A stretch of 36,282 bases of DNA from a bacterium (GTDB lineage: Bacteria; Gemmatimonadota; Gemmatimonadetes; Gemmatimonadales; Gemmatimonadaceae). The first letter of the stretch is position 1; every line of letters begins with the position of its first letter. The translations under genes were made by a program, and so were the position numbers. A model generated the notes under the pieces. That model did not search any database. It was not told where the DNA came from and was given only the letters and a program-made list of their open reading frames with translations. Shown here one piece after another: positions 15,491-22,809 of this stretch. The stretch is taken from contig JAKAJN010000018.1 in the NCBI GenBank assembly GCA_021813725.1, forward strand, positions 1 through 36,282, in the 5' to 3' direction.

Positions 15491-16209
15491 AGGATCCCAC
15501 CGCACATCTGCTCCTCGTCGAAGACGAGCCCAACCTGGCCCGCGGCATTCGCGAAAACCTCGAGGCGGAGGGCTATGCCGTCGAGGTCGTGATGGACGGC
15601 CGCGTCGCCCTCGAGCGCGTTCTTGCCCGCGAGTACGGCCTGGTCATCCTTGACGTGATGCTCCCGTCGATGGACGGCTTCTCGGTGTGCGAGGCGATGC
15701 GCCGCGAAGGGCGCGACACGCCCGTGCTCTTCCTGACCGCACGCGGCGGTCCGGACGACCGCATCCGCGGACTCGCGGTGGGCGGCGACGACTACCTGCC
15801 GAAGCCGTTCCAGCTGCGCGAACTCCTGCTGCGGGTGGCCGCCATCCTGCGCCGGCGCATGCGCTACGACGCCATCACGGCCCGCGAGCCGATCGTGCGC
15901 TTCGGCGGCAACGAGTTCGACTTCCGATCGTTCCGCGGCCGGTCGCACGACGGCAGCGAACAGTTCCTCACTCAAAAGGAAGCCATGATTCTCAAGGTGC
16001 TCGTCGAGCGCGAAGGCCAGGTGGTCTGGCGCGACGACATCCTCGAGCTCGTCTGGGGGGAGGATGTGCTCCCCTCGACGCGCACCATTGACAACTTCAT
16101 CGTGCGGTTGCGCAAGCGGTTTGAACCAGACCCGGAAGCGCCGCGTCATTTCCATACCGTGCGCGGCATCGGCTATCGCTTCACGAAGCAGCCGACGGAG
16201 GGGGCGTGA
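15487..16209 (+). CDS. OmpR/PhoB-family response regulator embedded in the heme operon
   Basis: A 240-residue protein. The receiver domain (residues 6-120) has Glu12-Asp13, phosphoacceptor Asp56 in LVILDVMLPSMDGF, the switch Thr in VLFLTARGG and Lys in DDYLPKPFQL. The winged-helix output domain covers about residues 140-235, with LTQKEAMILKVLVEREGQVV, ILELVWGEDVLPSTRTIDNF and IVRLRKRFEPDP. It overlaps the kinase gene by ATGA and hemE by GTGA, so it is the partner of that kinase. Its DNA targets are not known; the heme operon and the nearby feo operon are reasonable candidates, which is inference. Confidence 0.96.
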   Translation: MKDPTAHLLLVEDEPNLARGIRENLEAEGYAVEVVMDGRVALERVLAREYGLVILDVMLPSMDGFSVCEAMRREGRDTPVLFLTARGGPDDRIRGLAVGGDDYLPKPFQLRELLLRVAAILRRRMRYDAITAREPIVRFGGNEFDFRSFRGRSHDGSEQFLTQKEAMILKVLVEREGQVVWRDDILELVWGEDVLPSTRTIDNFIVRLRKRFEPDPEAPRHFHTVRGIGYRFTKQPTEGA

Positions 16210-17225
16210 GCGATCTGCTCCTTGATGCGCTGCGCGGCCAGGCGACGCCCCGCCGTCCGCTCTGGATCATGCGCCAGGCGGGGCGGTATCTGCCGGAGTA
16301 TCGCGCCCTGCGCGAACGGCATTCCTTCGAAGCGCTCGCGGGCAGCGCGGAACTCTCCGCGGAAGTCACGCTGCAGCCGCTCCGCCGGTTTCCGCTCGAC
16401 GCGGCAATCATCTTCGCCGACATCATGACGCCGATGCCGGCACTCGGCGTCCCGGTGCGCTTCAGCCCCGGGCCGGTCATCGCCAATCCCGTGCGCACTG
16501 CGGCCGATGTGGATGCGCTGCGGCAGCCGGAACGCGATGCCATCGCCCCGCACCTGATGGAAGCACTCCGGCTCGTGCGCCGCGAACTCCCCGCCGACAA
16601 GGCCCTGCTCGGGTTCGCCGGTGCGCCGTGGACGCTGGCCGCGTACCTCGTGCAGGGCAAGGGCGCGCCGGGCTTCCCCGCCCTGCGCGCGCTCGCCGCG
16701 CGCGATCCCGGCCTGCTCGACGCGCTGCTCTCGCGCCTCACCGGTCTCGTCGTCGCGTACCTGCGCGAGCAGGTGGCCGCCGGTGCCGGCGCGGTGCAGC
16801 TCTTCGACACGTGGGCCGGCGTGCTGTCTCTCGCCCGCTGGTCGGAGCTCGTGCGGCCGCATCTCGTGCGCCTGCTCGCCGAGACGGCCTCGCTCGGCGT
16901 GCCGCGCATCCTGTTCGTGCAGGATGCCTCGCATCTCGTGCCGGGCTACGCATCGCTCGCTTCCGAGGCGATCGCCGTGGATTGGCGCGAAGACCTCGCC
17001 AGTCTGCGTGAGCTGGTTGGCCCCGAGCGCGGCCTGCAGGGCAACCTCGACCCGGCCTTTCTCCTCGCCGGCCCGGAGGCGACCCAGCGCGAGGCACGCG
17101 CCCTGCTGGCGCGCGTCCCCGCTCGCGGCCACGTCGTCAACCTCGGGCACGGCATCACGCCGGAGGCCCCCCTCGACAGCGTGCACGCCCTCATTGAGGT
17201 GGTGCACGCGGAGCGTTCGTCATGA
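16206..17225 (+). CDS. hemE: Uroporphyrinogen decarboxylase
   Basis: HemE removes four carboxyl groups from uroporphyrinogen III to give coproporphyrinogen III. The 339-residue protein contains the N-terminal signature RRPLWIMRQAGRYLPEYR, the catalytic-Asp segment AAIIFADIMTPMPALG, the GFAGAPWTLAAYL motif, the AVQLFDTWAGVLS segment and the C-terminal NLGHGITPEAPLDSV. GTG 16206 overlaps the regulator stop and the stop overlaps hemN by ATGA. Confidence 0.97.
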   Translation: MSDLLLDALRGQATPRRPLWIMRQAGRYLPEYRALRERHSFEALAGSAELSAEVTLQPLRRFPLDAAIIFADIMTPMPALGVPVRFSPGPVIANPVRTAADVDALRQPERDAIAPHLMEALRLVRRELPADKALLGFAGAPWTLAAYLVQGKGAPGFPALRALAARDPGLLDALLSRLTGLVVAYLREQVAAGAGAVQLFDTWAGVLSLARWSELVRPHLVRLLAETASLGVPRILFVQDASHLVPGYASLASEAIAVDWREDLASLRELVGPERGLQGNLDPAFLLAGPEATQREARALLARVPARGHVVNLGHGITPEAPLDSVHALIEVVHAERSS

Positions 17226-18640
17226 CCACTGCCCCCCACGGCGCGCGACCGGTGTCGCGCCACGCCACGGCGGACCTGCTGGCCCGGCACGACGTGTCGG
17301 GGCCGCGGTACACAAGCTACCCGACCGCCGTCGAGTTCCACGACGGTCTGACGGCCGACGACTACGCGCGTCGCCTGGCGGCGGCCGATGCGCTCGGCCC
17401 CGACGCGCCACTCTCGCTCTACGTGCACCTCCCGTTCTGCCAGGAACGGTGCCTGTTCTGCGGCTGTCACGTGATCATCACGAAGCATCGCGACGTGGCC
17501 GCGCCGTATCTCGAGCTGCTGAAGCGCGAGATCACGATGGTCGCCGAGCGGTTGCCGCATCGCCGCCGCTTCGCCCAGCTCCACCTCGGCGGCGGCACAC
17601 CCACCTACTACGAACCGGCGCAGCTCACCGATCTGCTGCAGCACCTACTCGCCCATTTCGAGCCCCTCCCCGGCGCGGAACTCGCGATTGAGGTGGATCC
17701 GCGCGTCACGACCATCGCGCACCTCGACGCACTCGCCGACCTCGGCTTCAACCGCGTCTCGATGGGCGTGCAGGACCTGACGCCGGACGTGCAGGAGGCG
17801 ATCGGACGCATTCAGACGCTTGAGCAGACGAAGCGGCTCATCGACCACGCCCGCACGCGCGGCTTCCGCGGCATCAACGTGGATCTCATCTACGGGCTGC
17901 CGCTGCAGACAGAGGAGACCTTCGAACAGACGGTGAACGCCGTGATCGGTCTCGGCGTGGACCGCGCGGCCGTCTACTCGTTCGCCTTTGTGCCGTGGGT
18001 GCGCGGTCACCAGAAGAAGCTCGAGGAGTCCGACTTTCCCGATGCGTCCACCAAGCTGCGGCTCTTCGCCCTCGCGCGCGAGCGGTTTCTCGAGGCGGGC
18101 TACGAGCCGATCGGAATGGATCACTTCGCGCGCCCCGATGACGAACTCGGGCGCGCCAAGCACGAGGGGCGCTTGCGGAGGAACTTCCAGGGCTACGCGG
18201 TCATTCCCGGCGACGACGTCATTGGACTGGGCATTTCGGCCATCGGCGACGTGCGGGGCGCGTACGTGCAGAACGAGAAGAAACTCTCGACGTACGAGGA
18301 ATCGGTGCTCGCCGGGCAACTCCCGGTGGCGCGCGGCGTCGCCCGCGATGCCGACGACGACGTCCGCCGCACGGTGATCCACGAGTTGATGTGCAACTTC
18401 CAGCTCGACATTCCGCAGGTCGAGCGGCAGTTCGGCATCGCGTTCGCCTCGTATTTTGCCGAGGATCTGCGCCTCCTCGAGCCGCACGTGCGCGACGGGT
18501 TCGCCACCGTCTCGCCGACGCGCATCGCCGTGACGCCGGTGGGTGAGCTCATCGTGCGCAACATCGCGATGTGCTTTGACCGGTACATGCGCGAGAAGCA
18601 CGCGGCCGACGCCAAGCCGGTGTTCAGCCGCACCGTGTGA
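17222..18640 (+). CDS. hemN: Oxygen-independent coproporphyrinogen III oxidase (radical SAM)
   Basis: HemN decarboxylates coproporphyrinogen III to protoporphyrinogen IX with S-adenosylmethionine and no oxygen. The 472-residue length is that of true HemN, not of the shorter HemW-like relatives. The substrate motif RYTSYPTAVEF, the strand LSLYVHLPFC and the cluster motif CQERCLFCGC (Cys-x3-Cys-x2-Cys-x-Cys) are present. So are LHLGGGTPTYY, EVDPRVTT, FNRVSMGVQD and the HemN C-terminal domain. It overlaps hemE by ATGA and hemG by GTGA or TGATG. No oxygen-dependent HemF is seen in the window. Confidence 0.96.
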   Translation: MTTAPHGARPVSRHATADLLARHDVSGPRYTSYPTAVEFHDGLTADDYARRLAAADALGPDAPLSLYVHLPFCQERCLFCGCHVIITKHRDVAAPYLELLKREITMVAERLPHRRRFAQLHLGGGTPTYYEPAQLTDLLQHLLAHFEPLPGAELAIEVDPRVTTIAHLDALADLGFNRVSMGVQDLTPDVQEAIGRIQTLEQTKRLIDHARTRGFRGINVDLIYGLPLQTEETFEQTVNAVIGLGVDRAAVYSFAFVPWVRGHQKKLEESDFPDASTKLRLFALARERFLEAGYEPIGMDHFARPDDELGRAKHEGRLRRNFQGYAVIPGDDVIGLGISAIGDVRGAYVQNEKKLSTYEESVLAGQLPVARGVARDADDDVRRTVIHELMCNFQLDIPQVERQFGIAFASYFAEDLRLLEPHVRDGFATVSPTRIAVTPVGELIVRNIAMCFDRYMREKHAADAKPVFSRTV

Positions 18641-20010
18641 TGCGTCCGCACCTTGTGGTAATCGGCGGCGGCATCACGGGTCTCTCCGCCGCCTGGACCG
18701 CCGCGCGGCACGGCGCCGGGTTCTCCGATGGCTGTGATGTCACCGTCATCGAACGCGAAGCCGAGGCAGGCGGCAAGGCACGCACGCACCGCAACGGTGG
18801 CTGGCTCGCCGAGGGCGGGCCGGCCGGCTTTCTGTCCGGCCGGCCCGCGATCGAGCGGATCATCGCCGAAGCCGAACTCACCGACGAGGTCGTGACGGCC
18901 AACAAAGCGGCCGCGCATCGCTTCGTGTACTTCAACAGCGCCTTGCGCCGGGTGGTGCCGAATCCTGTCGGGCTCGTGACCGCCGGTCTGCTCGATGTGC
19001 GTGGCGCGCTGCGCCTGCTCGGCGAGCCCTTCGTGCCAACGCGCCGTTCCGGGCCGGAGGAGTCCGTCTGGGACTTCGCCGCGCGCCGCATTGGTGCGCA
19101 GGCCGCGGACCGGCTCGTGGCGCCGATGACACTGGGCATCTATGCCGGCGACGCTCACCAATTGTCGCTGCCGTCCGCCTTCCCGCGCATGGCGGCACTC
19201 GAGTCGGAGCACGGCTCGCTTGTGCGCGGCCTGATTGCGAAGCGCGGGCGGATGGCCACCGGCACGCTCACGTCATTTCGCGACGGCCTGCAGACGCTGC
19301 CGCGCGAGCTCTCGCGCCGCGGCCGCTTCGCAACGCAGACTCGACGCGCGGTGCGCGCCCTCGCGCACGACGGGGCGCGCTGGTCAGTGTCCGTCGAAGG
19401 CGGTCCTGCACTGGTCGCCGATGCGGTGGTCATCGCCGTCGAGGCGTGGGCCGCCGCGCCGCTCCTCGACGGCGTCGCGCCGCCGTCGGCAGCCGCGTTG
19501 CGCCAGTTTGACTACCCGCCGGTGACCGTGGTGTCCCTCGGCTTTGCCCCGGGCGACGCCAGCGGCGTACCAAACGGATTCGGCGTGCTGATCACGCGCG
19601 GGGAAGGGCTGCGCGCGCTCGGGAATCTGTGGGACTCGCAGTTCTTCCCCTCGCGCAGTCCGTCTGGTCATCTGCTCCTGCGGGCGATGCTGGGCGGCGC
19701 CGTCGATCGTGACGCGGGCACGCTGGACGACGAAGCGGCCGTTGCGCTCGTGCGCCGCGAGCTGGCCCGCCTCTACGGGACCGTCGCCGCGCCAGTTTTC
19801 AGCCACGTCGTGCGCTGGCCCCGCGCCATTCCCCAATACACGGTGGGTCACGCCGATCGTGTGCGGGCCGTTCGCGACGGCCTGCGCGCACAGCCCGGAC
19901 TTTTCATCGCGGGATCGGCGCTCGATGGCATCGCCTTTGCGGATGCCGCGGCATCCGGCGTGAACGCCGCCGAGGATGCGCTGCGTTGGCTGCGCACCAC
20001 ACGCAGCTAG
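18640..20010 (+). CDS. hemG: FAD-dependent protoporphyrinogen oxidase (HemY type)
   Basis: This flavoprotein oxidises protoporphyrinogen IX to protoporphyrin IX (or coproporphyrinogen III to coproporphyrin III in the other heme route). The protein has 456 residues. An FAD-binding GGGITGLSAAW motif lies at the N-terminus, followed by VIEREAEAGGKARTHRNGGW with the ribose-binding Glu. EGGPAGFL, APMTLGIYAGD and the C-terminal GLFIAGSALDGIAFADAAASG dinucleotide motif complete the family pattern. ATG 18640 forms TGATG with the hemN stop; GTG 18637 is the alternative. Because HemN makes protoporphyrinogen, the protoporphyrin route is the likely one. This is the last gene of the unit and a hairpin follows. 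Confidence 0.93.
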   Translation: MRPHLVVIGGGITGLSAAWTAARHGAGFSDGCDVTVIEREAEAGGKARTHRNGGWLAEGGPAGFLSGRPAIERIIAEAELTDEVVTANKAAAHRFVYFNSALRRVVPNPVGLVTAGLLDVRGALRLLGEPFVPTRRSGPEESVWDFAARRIGAQAADRLVAPMTLGIYAGDAHQLSLPSAFPRMAALESEHGSLVRGLIAKRGRMATGTLTSFRDGLQTLPRELSRRGRFATQTRRAVRALAHDGARWSVSVEGGPALVADAVVIAVEAWAAAPLLDGVAPPSAAALRQFDYPPVTVVSLGFAPGDASGVPNGFGVLITRGEGLRALGNLWDSQFFPSRSPSGHLLLRAMLGGAVDRDAGTLDDEAAVALVRRELARLYGTVAAPVFSHVVRWPRAIPQYTVGHADRVRAVRDGLRAQPGLFIAGSALDGIAFADAAASGVNAAEDALRWLRTTRS

Positions 20011-20038
20011 CGCGCGTCCTCGGCCCCTGATGCGCGAC

Positions 20039-20062
20039 GGGGCCGCCAGTCGTGGCGGCCCC
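20039..20062. terminator. Hairpin between the convergent heme unit and the stress operon
   Basis: GGGGCCGCCA (20039-20048) pairs with TGGCGGCCCC (20053-20062) around a 4-base loop. It lies between two convergent gene ends and can act in both directions. There is no strong U tract on either side. Confidence 0.6.
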
Positions 20063-20079
20063 ATCCATGTTCGCCCACC

Positions 20080-20799
20080 TCAGTTCTCAGGCGGTGGCAC
20101 TCGCGGGGCCTGCTGGCGCAGAGGCCGCTGCCCCGGGCGAAAACCGGCGCCCGGTGCGCCGGCGCCCGGGCCCATCCCCTGCCCCATCCCCTGCCCCACC
20201 CCCGGCGGCATCATCGGGCCCGCGCCCGCGCCACGTCCAGCGGCCTGGCCCCGAAGCCCCTCGATCCGGCGTCGCATCTGTTCCTGCATCCCGAGAAAGC
20301 GCGCACGCTGCATCGGCGTCAGGTATCCGGCCATCTCCTTCTGCTCCTGCTCCACCAGGTCGAACCGCTGCCGCTGGATCTGCAGCATCCGGTCGAGCGC
20401 CGCCGACACCTTGCCCTGGTTTGTCGTGTCGCCCGCCAGCATCAGGTCGCGCATGCTCATGCGCGCATCACGTTCCTGCTCCACGAGCAGATGCCGCTTT
20501 TCCTCGAACTTCTTGTTCGTCGCCTGCAGCTTCGCAAACTGATCGTCGTTCAGCTTGAGTTGGTTCTTCAGCTGCGCGCCGATGCGATTGCGAATCTGTT
20601 GCTCCAGCTGCGCCCGACGGGCCTCCGGATTCATTTGCCGGCGCATCATCATCTGCGCGGGCTGCCCCGCGGCCGGTGGACCCGCCTGCGCCTTGGGCTG
20701 CGGCTGCGGGGCCTTCGGTTGTGCCGCCGGGGGATTCTGGGCCACCGCCGTGCCGGCTACGAGCCCAATGGCGAGTCCAACGCGAACCATCCGTCTCAT
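20080..20799 (-). CDS. Periplasmic Spy/CpxP-like LTxxQ protein
   Basis: A 239-residue exported protein with a signal peptide (VGLAIGLVAGTAVAQ). A Pro/Ala/Gln-rich linker leads into a helical core of about residues 55-190. The core contains the CpxP/Spy-type pair LKLNDDQFAKLQ and LTPMQRARF, the second matching the LTxxQ motif. The tail is rich in Gly, Met and Pro (MGQGMGPGAG). CpxP/Spy relatives act as envelope-stress chaperones or metal-stress sensors in the periplasm. Its ATG overlaps the end of the anti-sigma gene by 4 bases, so it is the third gene of the sigma-factor operon and probably modulates or is controlled by that module. Confidence 0.8.
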   Translation of the reverse strand: MRRMVRVGLAIGLVAGTAVAQNPPAAQPKAPQPQPKAQAGPPAAGQPAQMMMRRQMNPEARRAQLEQQIRNRIGAQLKNQLKLNDDQFAKLQATNKKFEEKRHLLVEQERDARMSMRDLMLAGDTTNQGKVSAALDRMLQIQRQRFDLVEQEQKEMAGYLTPMQRARFLGMQEQMRRRIEGLRGQAAGRGAGAGPMMPPGVGQGMGQGMGPGAGAPGAGFRPGQRPLRQQAPRVPPPEN

Positions 20800-21386
20800 A
20801 ACGTCTTTCCTCCCTCATTCATCGCGATGACGGGTGTCACCGACTCTGGATCAGAACTGGGCAGGGTCCGGACGGAATCCATCTGCCCCAATAACGCCTG
20901 CAAATCATCCACTGAAAGGTCCGACAGGCCGCCACCGAACGAGATGCCGTCGTCGGCAGGCAACGGCTCGCGGACTCCCGCCGACTCCACTGGCGCGACG
21001 ACGACGCGCGACGAATCTGCCAGCCGCGCCTCCTCGCCCGTGGGCATCGCCCGCCAGACGATGCCGCCGCCCACGACCAGCACCAGCCCGGCCGCCGCCG
21101 CATACTGCCACGCGTGACCGCCAAACCAGCGGTGCGATGCGATCCGCTGCGCGGGCCGCGAAGTCGCTGGCGCCGAAGGCAACGCGCTGGCGATGGCAGC
21201 CACGTCCATCCGCGGCACGCCCAGCGACTGGGCCGCCCGCACCTGCTTCAGCAAGACCAGGTCCGCGCGGCACGTCGCGCACTCGGCGAGGTGCTGCGCT
21301 ACGCGCGCCGCCTCGGCAGCCGGGAGCAGGCCAAGGGCATGCTCGGGCAATAGGTCGCGCATCAAGCCGTTCGGACAGTCAGTCAT
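20796..21386 (-). CDS. Zinc-type membrane anti-sigma factor
   Basis: A 196-residue protein. The N-terminal anti-sigma domain contains the His-x3-Cys-x2-Cys motif of the zinc-binding class, in AQHLAECATCRADL near residue 35. A membrane segment lies at about residues 95-112 (YAAAAGLVLVVGGGIVW). About 85 residues follow on the periplasmic side, with SVDDLQALLGQMDSV near the end. It would hold the cognate ECF sigma factor at the membrane until a signal arrives. The start overlaps the sigma gene by 8 bases and the stop overlaps the CpxP-like gene by 4. Confidence 0.88.
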   Translation of the reverse strand: MTDCPNGLMRDLLPEHALGLLPAAEAARVAQHLAECATCRADLVLLKQVRAAQSLGVPRMDVAAIASALPSAPATSRPAQRIASHRWFGGHAWQYAAAAGLVLVVGGGIVWRAMPTGEEARLADSSRVVVAPVESAGVREPLPADDGISFGGGLSDLSVDDLQALLGQMDSVRTLPSSDPESVTPVIAMNEGGKTL

Positions 21387-21936
21387 CGCTCAGGTACTCC
21401 TTCACTGCACGCATCGCATTGTGGTAGTGCACTCGGCACGCGCCTTCCGTGCTTCCGACCAGCGTCGCGATCTCCGAATACGGCAGCCCTTCCGTCACCC
21501 GCAGCGCAAACACCTCGCGCTGCAACCCCGACAACCGGTCCACGGCCTGCTTCACGCGAACGAGCGTTTCGTCGGCCACCATCCCGTCGAGCGCGTCAAA
21601 CTCCTGTACCGCATGTGTCTCGTCCAGTTCCACCTGGTTCCGCCGGCGTCGTTCGGTCCGTTGCCGGTCGAGCACCAGGCGCTTGAGGATCGTGAACAGC
21701 CACGTGCGCAGGGAACTGTCGGCGCGAAAACTGCCGATCGAGTTGAATGCGCGAACGAACGTGTCTTGCACCAACTCCTCCACCGCCTCCCGAACGCCCT
21801 GCGCGGCGGCGTACCGGGCAAGTGCCTGCGCGTGACGTCCCACGATTTCGGTGGCGGCCCGCTGATCGCCCCGTTGCCACCTGGCGATCAACGCGACGTC
21901 CACCTGTGCATCCCCCTCGCGGTCCGATTCGCTCAT
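21379..21936 (-). CDS. ECF-type RNA polymerase sigma factor
   Basis: A 185-residue ECF sigma factor. Region 2 covers about residues 20-90, with VQDTFVRAFNSIGSFR and SLRTWLFTILKRLVLDRQR for -10 recognition and core binding. A charged linker follows, then region 4 at about residues 128-180 (LSGLQREVFALRVTEGLPYSEIA and the recognition helix in EGACRVHYHNAMRAVKEYL). It heads an overlapping operon with its anti-sigma factor and a Spy/CpxP-like protein, so envelope or metal stress is the likely trigger. ECF operons are usually autoregulated, but I cannot define a convincing promoter pair in the 119 bases upstream. Confidence 0.93.
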   Translation of the reverse strand: MSESDREGDAQVDVALIARWQRGDQRAATEIVGRHAQALARYAAAQGVREAVEELVQDTFVRAFNSIGSFRADSSLRTWLFTILKRLVLDRQRTERRRRNQVELDETHAVQEFDALDGMVADETLVRVKQAVDRLSGLQREVFALRVTEGLPYSEIATLVGSTEGACRVHYHNAMRAVKEYLSDD

Positions 21937-22055
21937 GCGCTCACCACCTTGGACGCTCCCTCACCGATAGTGTTAAGGGCCCCGGTTGACGTGACCCGGC
22001 TTTCGCCGCACCATCCCACGACCCACCTCCCACTCGTACACGCTTCCCCATTGCC

Positions 22056-22745
22056 GTGATAGACATCATTGCCCACCGTGGCGCCTCGCGCGAGGCGACA
22101 GAGAACACGCTTCCGGCCTTTCAGCGGGCGCTGGACCTCGGCGCCGACGGCGTTGAACTCGACGTGCATTGCACGGCCGACGACACGGTGGTGGTGCAGC
22201 ACGACGCCGCGGCGCGCGGGATCCCCGGAGATGCCGCGCTGGCCGGTCGCCTCATCGCGACCTTGACGACCGCCGAGCTGGCATCGTTTCGATTTCCCGA
22301 CGGTAGCTCGGCTCCAACACTCGACGACGTGGCGCAGGTGCTCCGCGCCCGCGCCACGCTGTACGTCGAGCTGAAGGGGCTCGGCACCGCGGCGCCGACG
22401 CTCAAGGCGCTGCGCCGGTACGGCGGTCCCTGCGCCATCCACTCCTTCGACCATCGGATGATCGCCGACGGCGCGGCCTACGCCCCCGAGATTCCGCGCG
22501 GCGTGCTCGAGGTCAGCCGCCATCTCGACCCGGCCGCGTCGCTTCGCGACACGAGCGCGCGCGACCTCTGGCAGCTCGCCGAGTTCGTGGATGAGACCCT
22601 GGTGCGCGCCGTCCACGCTGCCGGCGGGCGCGTCATCGCCTGGACTGCCAATGACGCCGCGGGCATCGAGCGCCTCGCCGCGTGCGGCGTTGACGGGCTG
22701 TGCACCGACGACGTGCGGCTCGCACGACAGGTGTTGGGCCGCTAG
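22056..22745 (+). CDS. Glycerophosphodiester phosphodiesterase family protein
   Basis: A 229-residue GDPD. The active-site set is visible: IAHRGASREATENTLPAF with the first catalytic His and Glu, GVELDVHCTADDTVVVQHD with the metal-binding Glu-x-Asp and second His, and later LYVELKG and VIAWTANDAAGIERLAACGVDGLCTD, typical of the C-terminal half. The family hydrolyses glycerophosphodiesters to sn-glycerol-3-phosphate and an alcohol. There is no signal peptide, so it should be cytosolic. The start is GTG 22056 because the TIM barrel begins there; no clear ribosome binding site is seen. It is divergent from the sigma operon. Confidence 0.92.
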   Translation: MIDIIAHRGASREATENTLPAFQRALDLGADGVELDVHCTADDTVVVQHDAAARGIPGDAALAGRLIATLTTAELASFRFPDGSSAPTLDDVAQVLRARATLYVELKGLGTAAPTLKALRRYGGPCAIHSFDHRMIADGAAYAPEIPRGVLEVSRHLDPAASLRDTSARDLWQLAEFVDETLVRAVHAAGGRVIAWTANDAAGIERLAACGVDGLCTDDVRLARQVLGR

Positions 22746-22809
22746 GGTCTCGTCCCGTCGCGCTTCACGCGCTAGGTTGCACGGGCCTTCCATCCGGAGT
22801 TCGACCCGC

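Noticed and set aside
21937-22055. ECF-type autoregulated promoter upstream of the sigma gene
   Set aside because: No convincing -35/-10 pair could be chosen without a second copy to compare; a TTGACG on the other strand has no good -10 partner.
22591-22809. Upstream extension of the first amidohydrolase frame
   Set aside because: It lies within the GDPD gene; the signal peptide and ribosome binding site place the start at 22810.
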